A stretch of DNA of 64,000 nt. Origin: Parelaphostrongylus tenuis (taxonomy: Eukaryota; Nematoda; Chromadorea; Rhabditida; Metastrongylidae). Both the position numbers and the translations under genes were made by a program. The DNA lies in contig JAHQIW010004447.1 in the NCBI GenBank assembly GCA_019055375.1, positions 1-64,000 of the forward strand. The letters are read 5' to 3'. The notes below the pieces were generated by a model. That model worked only from the letters and a program-made list of their open reading frames with translations, ran no database searches and was not told the DNA's origin. Positions within the stretch are counted from its first letter, which is position 1; every line of letters starts with the position of its first letter. This document shows, piece by piece, positions 34,800-48,800 of this stretch.

Positions 34800-35700
34800 C
34801 GATGTATTTTATCTTCAAAATAGCTTTATTATTCCGCCGTAACAACAAAAATAGAATCATGTTTCCTATTCAAAAATTTCTCGCTGAACGAAGTTTCTCC
34901 TTTGAGTTTTTTTAGCGACCTTTGATAGTTTAAATCTCGACAATGCCATTGACGTATTTTGTTTTTAGAAAGAACTTTCTAAGGCGTTATAATAATAAAA
35001 GGATATTTGGGCTTTGCAAATTTTGCACGAGAAAAGGGCGGTGACTCAGAGGCTATGTCGCAAAATCCTATCCACATACCGGCAAAGCGCGGTGGCTTGC
35101 TGTTAATGTCGCTCTGCGCGAAACTTAGCATTTTTTTGGTTGTTACAGCGCATCAAAAAATTCTATTAAAAAATCAGTAACATGATTGGAATCCCCGGGA
35201 TTTAGGCTGTCGAAAGGTTACTATAGGCTCATAAGAAAAGCTTTGTTAAGCAAGAAATGATTGAATAAGGAGCAGAATTTTATTTTCGCTGTTACAATGC
35301 AATATAAAGCTCTTTTGAAAGTTAATCACACTATGAATGCGAGATTTGAGCTACTAGATAACTAGTAAAACTCAAAAAAATTGGAAGTGCGTTTTCTCAA
35401 GAGATAGAAAAAAGGTGCGCCTAACGAAAATAATTCAAATTTGCGAAACTTAATGTTCCTTTGGCTGTGACAGCGTATGAAAAAGCTACCGAATGGTCCT
35501 TGAGAGTCTAAAGGAAAAGCTCTGTTCAGTGAGACATGTTTAAATATTATTTTGCTTTAGATATTGCGATGCAATAACAGAGCCATCTCAAAAACATGAT
35601 ACACCATTCAAATTCCTTTGATTTATGCTATCAAATGATTATTAAAACTGAAAGAAAAAATAAAAGATGCGTTTTTTTTTGTGAAGGGTTGAAAGGTGTG
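34800..35700. repeat. Degenerate family E-like sequence
   Basis: Segments such as TTATTTTCGCTGTTACAATG and AGAGATAGAAAAAAGGTGCG echo the interior of 15608-16327, but no terminal repeats could be fixed. Confidence 0.4.
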
Positions 35701-37213
35701 GATAATGGAAAACAAAAATACAAATCAGAAACTTGCCAACAATTCTGAACTGACTAAAAACTTTATTCTTCTTGATAAAACTAAATGAATGTCTCTAGTT
35801 AATGGTTGTGTAATGAGCCTATCACATAAACTGCACCGCATAGAATTCTCTAACAGATGTTGTTGTTTTGTGAGTTTACATGTGTAAATAAATCAAAATG
35901 AGTCAACATGGGCAAGGCTGGATTGTATTCAGACGGATTAATAGTATTAATAAATCCAGATAAAACTGAGCTGAAAAAAATTCAGACTAAAGATTATATA
36001 GAGAAATAAAACGGATGGATGGGCTCATAAGGGAGATGATGCGTAACAAAAAAAAAATACCCCTAAACATCCGAAGGTGAGTGGAATTCAGGACTACACT
36101 TGTAAATGAAGAGTGTAAGAGCACAGCCACAATTCTCCAGTTCCTTTTGTTCATAGCCCATAATTTTTTGTATCACAGGCTAATTGTTCATTCATGAAAT
36201 TTAAAAGCTTTTCCAAGAAAAAATACACTCTCCTTAGAACTTAGGTGGTAGTCGTACGTCCCACACTAGCATATGGAAATATGTAATCACCTACTACGAA
36301 TTTTGACAAGAAACGGAGGAGAAGATCAACATTCTCAATTAGAAACAAGAGTTTGTAATTGCAATAAGTGCTAAATAGATTCCTCTTAAATCTTCTGAGT
36401 TTAATAAATTTTCCCTTAATTCGTATAAATCTAGGAAGGTATACATCTACGACTTGCTCATACATTAGATCACAGACCACAATAAGTGGTAGGAAACATT
36501 TCGATGTTCAGATGTTTGACACCAATAAAAGAGGCAAGAATTTCTTGCTCTCCTCTATGGTTTTAAGATAACTTGTTTTTCTTCGTTCTCATTCTCTCCT
36601 TCTCTTCTTCTTCTTCTTTAATTCGCTTAGCTAGGATATCGCGAATACAAAAGTGTTGAAGAATACGTCAATTACTTGAAAAAGCATTGGGTTGTCACAT
36701 TATTACCTTCGCATTTCGACACTTTAGTTAATTCAAATGTAATTTATTCAAACAATCAAATGATCAACAATATGATTTTCTGTAATTCTACAGACTGTAA
36801 AAAGATGGTAACATTTGTGCACCCGATCAGGCTCGCACCTGGCGGTTTTTTACTTCGTTTCGACTTTAAATAAGCGTCCATCTCTGCTTAACTTTTTATC
36901 AACCAATCATGTACCATTTTTAATACAGTGTTAGTGTAGCCGATGGCATCCGTAAGAAAGAAACTAAAAATTCCAATGTTAGTCGCCTGGAAGCCCAACT
37001 ACCAAGCACAGTTAGTGTTTAAACAGCTCTGCCAGACTCGACATCTTCTCTATCAATAACCGCTTTTCTTCTGAGTCCATCCAAATGAAGCTAAATAACC
37101 TTTACTCGTGCTCCTCTACCATAAAACCCGTTATTGTCAGAGTCGAGCTCACTGTATCTGGTGAACCAACTATCAAGCAATCCCAAAGTTACCAATGATG
37201 ATCGCAATCATGA

Positions 37214-37640
37214 TCAGTGACATGTAACCATTTGCTGGGCAAAGATTGAATGCCTTCCTCTCACAAAGAGTGGGCTAGCCATCAAAGAAGTCGGTGAGAT
37301 CTTCCTGGAGCTAATTGTAGTCTTTAAATTTCTCCGCAGATGCTCCCTAACGCAACAGAAGAGGTCATAATTCAATGGAGCATTATCATAGCGAAATAGT
37401 AGTGAATGTGGTACCGTGGCCCACCTCGGTTTCTCCAAAATTTGGCGAATCGACTTCGCATTGTGAGGTGGGTCGGCCAGTGCATGAGGTGTCCATCGAA
37501 ACACCACTTTGTGGTGGCCTATTTCATTTGGATGGCGAGCGATGGTGTTATCACATCCAAGTGTCTGTGCAGTCTATTAGAACATTCTCCAGCATACCAC
37601 AGAATATTGGCAAGAACCAATTCGAAACATTAAAAAAAAA
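37214..37640 (-). pseudogene. Mariner transposase C-terminal relic
   Basis: Minus-strand translation has ILEKPRWATVPHSLLFRYDN, then APLNYDLF. It aligns with the mariner PHPPYSPDLAPSDYHLF block; the last catalytic Asp position is Asn (LNYDLF). The family end NLCPANGYM-like appears after one frame change. No TIR found around it. Confidence 0.65.
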
Positions 37641-37663
37641 CTGACCAAAACTTAGTGCAAAGG

Positions 37664-38250
37664 TATCGGGTCGTTTCATAGACTTTGACACTAAAGCAAT
37701 AAACACCTAATTTATTAACAAGAACTGACTGGAATCATACGATTTTACTACTATTCAATCGTACATTTCCTTGCGAATATTTTGGTATACAGATTGCCTA
37801 TAGTTGCTTAAGATGGAGCTGTTGTGAGAACAAATTCGCTTGCTGTTCATGCACGAATGACGCGTAGGGAAAAAAGTGCTAACGAAGCGGCGCACAATAT
37901 CACTGAGTTTCCTGTAAACGGCGCGAACGCGGCTGATTCTCCAGACTTTTCTCTCCAGCTTAGAACTTCGCGAACTACTTCACAGCCGTCCTTTCTGCAA
38001 CCGTATCATCGGCCGAAGCTCCATTAATCTTGCACGTCGCTTCACTAGTGCTACGTTTGTGCTTAAGTAGGAAGGGAATTTGCTTTGAAGACAGCTCCAT
38101 CTTCAAGAAAGCATAGGCACGTTGTATACCAAAATGTTCGTGAAAAGATTTGCAATTGAAAGACACCAAAGTCATGTAATTTTAATTACATCTGGTTAGA
38201 TAAACTTAGTGTTTATTGCTCTAGTGTCAAAACTCATGGAACAACCTAGT
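37664..38250 (-). mobile_element. Mariner-type element with TIRs and transposase N-terminal relic
   Basis: TIRs read GGTCGTTTCATAGACTTTGA (left) and, inverted, GGTTGTTCCATGAGTTTTGA, both continuing into CACTARAGCAATAAACAC, next to TA dinucleotides. The minus strand keeps a recognisable mariner HTH start: SKQIPFLLKHKRSTSEATC, KINGASADDTVAERTAVK. Only about 590 bases long, so the catalytic part is lost. Confidence 0.75.
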
Positions 38251-39794
38251 AAAAATGTGGCAATCTGATATTATATAGGAAATGCATCAGAACGGACTGT
38301 TGTCATGTACTTTCACAAACAAAGCATTCAATTCAGTTCCATTCATAAAGGTAGTGAATACAAAAGCCAGTGAAGTGTAAAAGTTAACCCTTTGCAGTGT
38401 ACAAAGGTTTGTTGCGGATGCTTGTGGATTCTTGCTACATTTAGGTGTCACCCAAACAGATTCACCTTCCTAGGAGCAGAACTTTCTTCACAGGATACGT
38501 TTTAGCAATGTTCATCTATTTTTTGAAACAGACATCATACAGCACTCAAGACTGCATAAATAATAGTAGTTCAATGGTCAACGTAACGTTTCTGTGAAAA
38601 CTGACGTGCTATACCGACCACCACAAGTCATTAAAAAGACACTGAACGGACATTAGAAGTGCCAAGAGTATCGGAGCGGTGTAGTGGATTTAAAACTGAA
38701 GTCACAAACTGATAAAGTATGAACTGTATTACGTTAATTACTCTCTTATGGATACGTCATGCATTCATCTGCATAGTATCGAAGATGTGACCAAATTAAT
38801 ATCTCGCTTATACGCTCGCCTGCAGTGTTGTTACAAAGTACATCGTATCAGTAGCGCTGTCCTCAAAGAGAAACTTGAGCAAATTCACCGACATTGCAGA
38901 GATGGAGAACTTGATTAGCACTGATTGAGAGACCATTAAACATTTGTGCATGTACTTCAGACCACCATTAAGTGCTCTAGGTCTTTTACGTCCCCCATGG
39001 CGAAGACCAGGAGAGAGATTTAATTACAATGTCGATACTGACTTACACGTTCTTTTCTAGAAAATTTCAAAACTAGCAATTATCCAAAGATATAATTAAG
39101 GAAAATTCCATTTGCACACAAGAGACCAAATGAAGGCATGCACTTTGTGCCTTAGGAAGATCGATGAATAATATGTGCATCCGTGTTTTTTCTGCTTTAG
39201 TTGCATTCTCGTGTTACTCATCTGGTCTTATAGATATCAGAGAGCGAACTACCATTATAATGTAAAGAAAAAGTAGAAGCAAGAGCCCAAAACCTAAGTC
39301 TATTCAAGATTGACTCAAATGCACAAAGAACAGATATCTGTATCGCCACCTAACCATGTTCACGAGGATGCTGGTGGAGAGTCAAGGAAACGAAGGCAAT
39401 GTATTGGTCGCTATGGTAATTGTATAGATGTTATGCATCCATATCTTGCTGGAATACATACTAAGCTGGTGAGCACTAGGCTTAGCCAGTCCAACAGAAT
39501 ACATGAGGAGATGAAAACGTGATAAACTAATGGAAATTTTGTCGATCTATTTGAAAATATGAAAATCCACAATAGTTGCATCACTGGTGGACCTCCTTGG
39601 AAACTGAATTCTTTTTTAGAAAAAAGGTTAAAGACAAAGCTTGATTTATTGGAAACCGTAGCGTAAACCTGACATCAGCAAAGAATCCCTTCCTGCTAAA
39701 AAAAACTCACTTGTTTCAACAACTTACGAGTTGATACACAACTAGATTATGTTACGTTAATTCTTCGTTTGAATGCAATTTCCGCTTTCATCAA

Positions 39795-39975
39795 ACTGGA
39801 CCCAGGCTTGTTTGGGAGGATAAGCAGCATTGATTCGATATAACGGGAGGCCACCGCGAGTCATTGTAAAGGCCAGATATGCATTCAATCAAATCAAACG
39901 ATATTAAAAATTGTAGACGAACGCATGACGCATTCCTGGAGGATTGACCAACGCCGTTTTTTTATCCTTTATGCA
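39795..39975 (+). repeat. 5'-truncated SINE family A copy
   Basis: Starts in the body (CTGGACCCAGGCTTGTTTGG). It keeps GCCACCGCGAGTCATTGTAA and ends TTTTTTTATCCTTTATG. The 5' truncation fits reverse transcription from the 3' end. Confidence 0.8.
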
Positions 39976-41053
39976 ATTTCAATTGCAGTAATTGACTAGT
40001 AGGAGTTCAGCGTGTGCAGACAGAGTTACCTTATCAAGTTGTTAACCCGTACAATGTGCACACAGTCATAGTCAATCAGTAATGTGATAAAGGCAGCGAT
40101 TACGGCAATCAGTGAGAATATAAAGGCTGAATAGCAGTTAATGAAGTAATACTCTTGATTTTCGCGCTTGATGTTCATGAGTGTGCCTCTCAATCATTAA
40201 TCATGGTCACAGCTTTTGTATTGTTGGTAGCAATGCACCCTTACAATAGATGACCTTTTCTTCTACTTTACAACTAGAGTGGAAGATGGCGCGTCTCAGT
40301 AGCTCGACTTAGCCTAGCCTAGAAACATACACTGAAAAACATCTTGAAGGAAATCCTGAGACCTTCGTGTGTGCACGCTTTCCAACCTTTCCAACCCATA
40401 AAAGTCAAAACTTCACCTTAAAAAATTGCATCTTAGTGGCAAAGATCATTTAACTCCATGTTTTTATGCAACTACTATGAAGTTCACTGCGATATAGAGG
40501 ATCAAGCGTGAGAACCAGCTATCATTCCGATCAGTCCATGTCGAACGTGGAAATTGGGTGTTAAAGGTCAAAAAGAGTTTTTCGTAGAACGCCAATTATA
40601 TCAAATGCGTTCATTATCACAACGCATAAAGCAGCCTCTTAATTCTTCATCTACCCATTAAGAGGTCATAATAATCACAAAAAAGGTGGTTTCGCATTTG
40701 TCATGGACTCATACGACGACACAGAACATCCTGCTCGTCAACTGTCAGAAGTTGCCCTGAAGTAGACGTACTTCCGATATTAAGCAAACTTTTTACGCAG
40801 CCTCTTGGTTAAGAACTTGCTGATCTACTTAAATGAAAAAGGACAAGAAACGAAGTCTTTACCTACATATTTTCTATGTCTGACTACGATTACCAAATCA
40901 TTAAATCTACGTTAGACACAAGGTCATAATACATCTGTGCCATGCAATATATTCACACTTAGATAAAATCCTACGCTTCATTCACACGCAGAACTTCGCT
41001 CACTTCAGACAAACGTATCAATAAGTCCGTCTGTTACATAAAAGTATGAAAAT

Positions 41054-41236
41054 AGAGGATAAAGCTCTCCAAGTTGATGAAACTCCGAGGAATGCGCCAT
41101 GAATTCGTCTTCAACTTTTAACTTTGTTCGAGGTGATTGAATGCATACCTGATCTTTACAATGACTCACGGTTTCCCACTGTATCGAATCAGTGCCGCTC
41201 ATCTTCCCAGACAAGTCTAAGACTAATCTGATACAA
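41054..41236 (-). repeat. 5'-truncated SINE family A copy
   Basis: Minus orientation. The 3' half is present (GATAAAGCTCTCCAAGTTGA to CCCAGACAAGTCTAAGACTA); the tRNA-like head is absent. Confidence 0.8.
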
Positions 41237-42331
41237 GACAGCACCAGGTATGTAGCAGACATAATAGAAATTAGGAAAATGAACTGACAAATGCTTGTCG
41301 TGTCATTATTTTCTCGAACGCAACAAGTTGCCAGATCCATTTATGAAGATAGTCAATTCAAAAAGGTTAGAGCGCATAACAAAACTATACCGACATCTGA
41401 GATTAAATCGCCAAAATCACATGATACCAGCAGATTTGATAAGCGCCAAGTCCATGCCACAATTTGAGGATCGTACTGCAATGACACATGAAAAAAAAAA
41501 GTTTTTGGGTTTAGCAAATGTTTATTTCGAGAACAAAGTTCTCATCATAAATAGTATACCTCGTATACATGGAAGGGAAGAAAATTGATGCCATATCTAT
41601 ATCAAAACAATGGAAAAATTCAATCAAGATCATGGAAGATTAGCGAACGTATATCAAAATCACAATGACAATTTTTCTATCGGAATTGTACATAAAATTA
41701 ACAAACCTGAAGGCACAACATTATTGAACCATAAAGATCGTTGAAAAATCAAAGTGTGAGGTTACTAGACGCTAACAACACCTACATTTCAGCAGTAGAA
41801 TGGTATGGTGACACAAAACAGAACTAGTCGAAAAAAACTGTGAAATACAATGTCATAGATTCTTCTCATCATCACAACATTATTACTTCTTTTCGCAGGA
41901 TAAAAATCAAAAGATTCGTTGCTAACGAAAATAGCCAGCGTCTATAACAAATGGTGATGAACATGTTCATGGAAGAAGTGACAAAAAAGAGCAAAATTCT
42001 AGTCTGAATAGCTACGAGCAAAATTAGTTGCACAAATAACTGCTAAATAAAGGAGGAATTGAGAACAAGTGACAATGAATAATAAAGCAAAAGCATATTG
42101 TTCCACACATAAAATATCTGGATGTTGGAACATACTCGGTTCATATGCTATATTTAACACTTCAAAAAGAGACCTCGTATGTAATTTAATTATGAAATAA
42201 ACATCTAACAAATTTTTGTTTATATCAACAACGTAATACTATTTATCAGCAAACTCGATATCACCTGCCATTGACACATCAATCTAAAAGGTATAAGTGA
42301 TTTTTTTCATATGATATTGTCATTAACCTTT

Positions 42332-43018
42332 TCGGTACGACAGGAACACGACGCTAGCCCCACGCCGCCATCGCGCGTGGCAGCGAGCAGTCCTTAGTAA
42401 TGAGTGGTTAGTGAAGCGATCAATCGGGAAGAAGGCTGCTGGTTGGTGGTTCTACGACCTACACAGAAGACTTTTTGGTGTCGATATGTACGAAGGTAGT
42501 TCTATGAACGTGATTAAAGAAAAAAAAAAGCTCACATGTCTCATAAAACTTTAATGATACGTTACTTAGACTCATGGCGTAACAACGAAACCATCGTAGG
42601 GGTTTTGCAAAACTGACTACATCCACTTCTCTGTTAGTTAATCTAAATAGTCGTACGCTTCAGAAAATATGTGTTCGGATCGGACCTCTACATAATCGAT
42701 GGAACTAATGCCAAAAAAAGTTGGAGATGCGCTGTTACTCTATGGATTTATGATTCGTGTCAAAAAGTAGAGAATATTAACGAATGAGCAATTTTTTTCC
42801 TGTAATAAATCCGTTGTGAAGAACCATCAGTACTGTCAGCACCGTCTATAATCGACACCAAAAAAAGCATCCTCAAAAAACCCAGACGTGAAGTGCTGTG
42901 CGAGAGCATCAAATCAGTAACCTTCTTTCCGATGTCCGCTAACGCTAACCAACAGACACTATGAACTGAGTTAGCCCTTCACGGCGGGGCCAGACTAGCG
43001 TCGTACTCCTTTCGTACC
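42332..43018. mobile_element. Long-TIR element near the Scribble 3' end
   Basis: Left TCGGTACGACAGGAACACGA then CGCTAGCCCCACGCCG; right inverted TTGGTACGAAAGGAGTACGA then CGCTAGTCTGGCCCCG. A second inner pair (TTTTTGGTGTCGAT) lies further in. About 690 bases with GC-rich ends, no open frame. Confidence 0.7.
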
Positions 43019-43634
43019 AACAAACTTAAATGATCTGTCTTTTCCATATTCCCGTTTTACTGACTACAACGCAACTTTGAATGTTCCTTGACTCATATTA
43101 TTTAAAGTTATGTGATTACTTTGTAATATTCTACGGGAATGTAATTTATAAAATTTTGTGTCATTAGGGAAACATACAACAACGGTAAGCGAAACAAATT
43201 CAAAGAAAGCTCAACGATTTTCTTCGATAACAGATTTTTTACCTATGTTCAAATGCATTTTCCGAACCGAAAAAAAAAATTTTCAATGGATAGTATTTTT
43301 TCGTATGCCAGTTTAACGCAAAAAACTTGATCCTTTTGACTTGCACCATCAGGCTCAGTGGCAGCGTCCAACGTAATTATAGCGATTCACAAAGTAATAA
43401 CAGTAACAGTATAGTAACTAATAAAATCAAACCTTTTGCTGTTCTGAATGGGATATTTTTCTCTTTCTGTAACAAAAAACGACTTTTAACAAAAAAAAAA
43501 AAGACCTTTCCACTTATTGTCCCAAAAGAAATTCAAAGAAATTTGAATGAAATATTCTCAGTCCAGACAAATCGGCGATATCACTTCACACCAATTCTCA
43601 GCTTTGAAAAATTTTTCCAACTCCAATAGAGGTA

Positions 43635-45899
43635 TCACAAACTCGCCTCTCTTTTTGTCACACTTTTCTCTACCACAATCACTTTGCGTTCACCAGTCAC
43701 CGCATCTACTATCGTACTTCTCTCGATAGAGATGTCATTGCTAAGTATCCTCTCCGAAGGAGGAATGGATCCATCTTCACCAATAGCAGGCAACTAAACA
43801 AATAAAAAACCAATTCACTATATAAGCCGGTACCCACTAGAATAATATGTTACAGTTTCCACTCTAACAAATTTTTCCACAGCTTTTATTGTGATCTTCT
43901 AAGCTCAAAATGCGTAAAACACCCCTAGTAAATGCTTCTTTCTTCTCTTCGTACTTCACTGTAACATGCCTGAATGACTGATTCTTTACATTTCATTGAT
44001 AAACCCATGGGTTGAACGTGAGATGAAAAGTCGATCATAGTCATTGCATGCTTACACCACAAGTTCATAGAATAATAGCTTATGGAAAGCAATTGTTTTA
44101 GTGAGTTCCATTACAATAAAAGATTCACTCGTCTCCATCTAAAACTGATGATGGATAGAGCGCTCGGTGTTGATCAAACTTTTGAGGATTCGCACTGTAT
44201 TTAACTCCATAGAGCCTATAGAGTTATTAAAGTAAGCTTGTCTTTACAATAACTTACAAGGCTTATAAAGTAAGTGCTCTTCATCCAGTAAGGATAGGCT
44301 GCTTGGAATTTGCCAATCTCGGAAGGATAGACGGCCCTATTTGCCCAGGGTCCAGGGTCGAAAGAAGATCCGCGGTACAGCCAGCAACTCTAACCACCGC
44401 GCTACACGCACCTACATAAGAAATGCTACTAAACTGAGTAGATAATATATACCGAAATCAGCTGCAAACGGTCCATGATGGCATCAGCTTCGGCTCTTTC
44501 TTGGTCAAGACTCTTCAAGCGAGCAGCTCGCCATTCACTACGTCTCTGTTGTTCCATGGCGCTGAGGGCAAAATATAAGACAATTTCAAAGAAGGCAATG
44601 CAGGTCCGTTGAACCTGTGATTGTTTTCGACTACAGTAATTATAACATCAACGCTCTCTGTAATGAGGCAAAGATTACCGCTTTTCCACATCGTTTAAAG
44701 GCGTTTCGTTTGAGACCAAGCTAGACGAAAGAGAAATGTCCGTCTTCTTTGGATTGCTGATTAATTTTGATTCCGCACTATAATAAGATAATATGCAGAA
44801 CACATAGGAGACAAGCAGTACAGTAAACAGAAAAAGAAGTCATAGCATAACTATAATTCACTAGAAAGATTAACACTATTACCCATTCTCTGACATCCTT
44901 TCGAACCCATCGCACACTTTTTCAAAATTGGCAGTAACAGAAGGAGAAATGCTTTTTCGACCATCCTCGTCTTTCTTTTTTGTATGTCGTTGTCTGTGAT
45001 CAGCGGTTTCATGGCTAAAAAGAATGGCAAATATCTATGCCCCATCTCAACCCCAAATTACAGAAAAAAAAATTAATAATGTCAAAAAAACGATACAAAA
45101 ATACCTGAAGGCAAGTTGTTTGCAGATCCTTGTTTTATTCCCAGTCTTTGCACTTCAATTTCTCTTTCAAAGTTTCTCACCTTGGATGCAAATGTCAATT
45201 TTTCTGGTTGCGTTATTTCAGGAATGAAAGGTACGTTCTGAAGCTGAAATAGTAGAAAGAAGAACTTAGTATCTTCAAGTTACATCTTTGAAAAATCGAT
45301 AGGGAAAAATACTGAGAACTCAAGGTTAAGACAATATGCATCACCTGCGAAATCCGTAACATCGGCTTTGGAGCAACTGCTGGTGGTATTCGGACGGGTT
45401 TTCTTAATTATAACTACATTCATATCACAACATTCAAAAAATTCAGACCAAGACGCCGATATATCTCAAATCTGTTCCAAAAAGGAACTATTGCATAATT
45501 TGAAACATTTAGGAGTGATTGTAAACCGTGATCGAGAAAAGAGTCTATCTAAATGAGAAAGCGCAACAATATACAGCGCTCAATGTGATCCCGTATTTTT
45601 ACAGCACTTTTTCTTTGAAATAAAAGAGTAGTATACATATAGCGGCGAAAAAAAAAAACAGAATGATTTTGAGAACATGGAATTCAAACTAGACGGAAAT
45701 CAAAATACCGGAGCGGAAGCAGAAAGCAGCGATTGATTTGTTGGTAAAGGACTGGACGATGCAGAGGTGGTTCATCGCATCGAGACAACTCTAGACAATG
45801 TTCACCATTTCGAACTGGGTTGTTCATGACGGCCGACGCTACTGATGCTGTCGATGTAATCTTGTTCTCGTCAGCTAGCATCATGTTCGATGAGGATCG
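43635..45899 (-). other. let-413: Scribble C-terminal tail (exons 28-33)
   Basis: Exons 45709-45899, 45105-45237, 44883-45014, 44679-44777, 44453-44561 and 43635-43793. Recognisable parts are PEKLTFASKVRNFEREIE, typical of the helix after SCRIB PDZ4, and the charged helix EWRAARLKSLDQERAEADAI, similar to the SCRIB ELRAARLRSLEED region. The reading ends with REASL and a stop. Exon 28 starts in one frame (RSSSNMMLADENKITSTAS) and ends in another (PLPTNQSLLSASAP), and exon 29 does not join exon 30 in phase. Exons 30-33 join each other cleanly. Confidence 0.72.
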
Positions 45900-48800
45900 C
45901 TTAAATGAAAATAAACTATTCCATGTGTTGTGCAAAGTTCACGCGATCCTCACAATCAGCCTACATTTATGACGTTCATCACACTACCTATTATAAAAAC
46001 TTACATACTGACCAAGTTGACAACAAGTTAGACCAATTTTCGATCATTTCTCTCCATGAAAACATGCCTATGCTAAGGGTTGAAGCAGTTTTTTTGAATG
46101 GTAATCACACTGTCTTCCCAGTCATAACAGAAACATTCAAGACCACTTAGAATCAAGGCAGAACTACTCAGATGTAACGAAGTTTTCGAAATTGGAAGCT
46201 TAAGAGGTGAATACACAAACACATAAATGTGGATTTTCATTTAACAAATACATTTTAACTATGATAGTGATCTCTGGAACAAAAAATTTTAACATACTCA
46301 ACCTGTTATTACGGCACATGACCAAAACTACTGAGAATGTATTGGGCATTTAACGTAAATATACGGCAAATTTATCATAGGATTAGAGTAAAGTGGGGGT
46401 GAGTCTCATAGTTTTGGAATAACTGTTGCAATTCTCAACAGCAGTAACACACACGCACACACACAGAGCAATATCACATGGAACAAACGACTAGTGTGCA
46501 ACGAAGTGAGCTGATAATACAAAGAATGTGGGTCTGGAGGCACATCTGAACAACATGCAATGAAAAATCAACGACCGTTGTTATACAAATAGTGGTCGAA
46601 CATTTGGAGGACATGGCAACAAATTTTCATGACTTGAAAGAAACGAAGCTGACACGAACTGGTCAGCGTAAAGCAAAGCTCGGGTCGAGATATTGCTAGT
46701 ATCATTCAAAATATGGAAGACAAAAGTAAATGAACAAACGAAATGCGTAGCAAAAAAAAAAGTGAAAACAAAAGAAAACTGGGAAAGGTCTCAGAAATAT
46801 GAGGTCGCGCTGCAGTACGTACTGTGTTTATATGAGTGCACGCACTATCCATTGTGATGTCGCGTGAACATCGAAATCATGTTAAACACTTCAGAGACGA
46901 TCAGAATATAAAGGAAGCATGAACACCTCTCCTAAAAGAACTTACCGATGACGTTGTATCTTTATCATCGGTTCGCGGAGGAACGCTCTTCACATTATAG
47001 CCATCGCATACAAGAATTCGCAACTCATTTGAGGATCGAAGAATCGCTGCTGCTTCGGACTGATCCACAGCCCAGCAATGAATCTCCGTTTACCTCAATC
47101 AGACGATGTCCAACTTGTAAACCAGCTTGGTGGCACACACTTGACGGTTCAATCTGAAGTGCACAAAATCATTTACCTGGTTTATTCTAAAAACAATAAT
47201 GCATTGAACAACAATATGAAAAGGTTATTTTTCGTTAGACGGTGACAAATGAACATTCGATGCCATTCGCTAGACAAGACTTTCCTTGTAATTATTCATT
47301 AGAAAGCTTAAATTTTTGGCTAGCGCGATATATGACCGTTTTTCGAAAAACTTTTCTATAAAGCTGTAAAATACAGAATACAATTATGTTTTACATCGGC
47401 CGCACAATTCAAATTTTCATTCGCTGGAAGCACGAAAAGCACATAAATGTTTGGAGAAAGATTTTCAGTACTAGAGTCAGACGGTTAATCTGGAGCCTTT
47501 TCCAGAGCGTAGACACAGTTTTTAAATGAATATCAAAAATCACAGCTCCATGTGACTCGCCTAAGAGCCAATCGATCGACGGCCGCGTTTAAAACGGCGG
47601 CATCTGCCTTGCCCCCCCCCCCCCCCCCCCCCTCCCGAAGATTAGTCAAAACCACACGATAGCGTATGTGAATCAATATAGCCAAAAACACGTGTTCGCC
47701 TATGAATCAATCCTGCTCTCATTGCTATATTGCAAAGAAACGGTACTTCCAGAAAATAAGCACATCATTGATATCGCTGAATCTTACGCTATCAAATGAT
47801 TACTAACAGTCTAAAAAAGTGTGCACTGTGAGAAATATGTCGTGTGAAACAGAGATGTTTTCCTTACGCTGAAGCGTTATCGATAGACTTTTTCAAAAAA
47901 ACGGCCACGTACCGCGCTAGCCAGAGATTTATGGTTTCGAATGATTACTAACACTCTTACGAAAAGTTCTTTTTCCAGAGAATAGATCCGGATATTCATT
48001 TGTCGCCGCTTAACGGAAAAGTACCAGTACAAAATCTCTTCAAATAATACTTCGATCATTGCAGTATATAGCCATTTAATCAAATTAATAGAGGATATGA
48101 GTCCTAATGTCCGTCTTAATCCTAGATAACTACTAAAAAAAAAACTATTCTAGCGCGGTATATGAGTTAAAAAATCGTCATTCACAAAACAAACATGTTA
48201 AATGTAAGACAGAGTGAAAAAGGTATTTTCAGCAGAACAACACCTTAAAACTCCCAACAAAATAGTATAATGATGCGTAGCAATTTTTACTGAGCTACTT
48301 CGTTTTGTATGCCTTGTTGAATTGGATGTCACGGGTGGACGTAAGCACACCGTCTGCACGGCACACCGAAATGTGAGAAAATTGAACGTCTTGTCTGAAG
48401 ACCGAAAAAAGATGTATTGACTGAAGGAAACCTAGTCATCACGAAATTAACCACCCTCTGAGTGTTGACACTAGAACGTGAAGAGAAGACCATTCGCTTT
48501 TCACTATACACCTCGTTCTTGAGGGTATGAAAACCATCATAACTCATATGACGCGTTGTTTCCCTCAATTTCTGGCAACAGCAAAGGGCATAAACATTGA
48601 CGCCCATGTTACTGACTTACAAATTATTGAAGCCAAGTTCTTGGATCAGAAAATATTTCACTTGCTTCCACTGACTTCTAGTCGGAAATCATGAGTTGTG
48701 CGCACTCCTTGCGATCTCCTTGCATACAGAATACGTCGAAAATGAATTGACCAATGGAGAATATCGCAAATAATCGCTCAGCTGACTAGTATGACCTAGG

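Larger units (their letters stand above)
34391..43634. other. Intergenic region between convergent ASPH and Scribble genes
   Basis: Apart from mariner relics (37214-38250), two truncated SINEs (39795-39975, 41054-41236), a family E-like stretch and the TIR element at 42332-43018, I see no gene. Both 3' UTRs and poly(A) sites must lie at its two ends. Confidence 0.5.

Noticed and set aside
39310..39522. 70-residue open frame in the intergenic region
   Set aside because: Isolated, no flanking exons or motif; probably chance.
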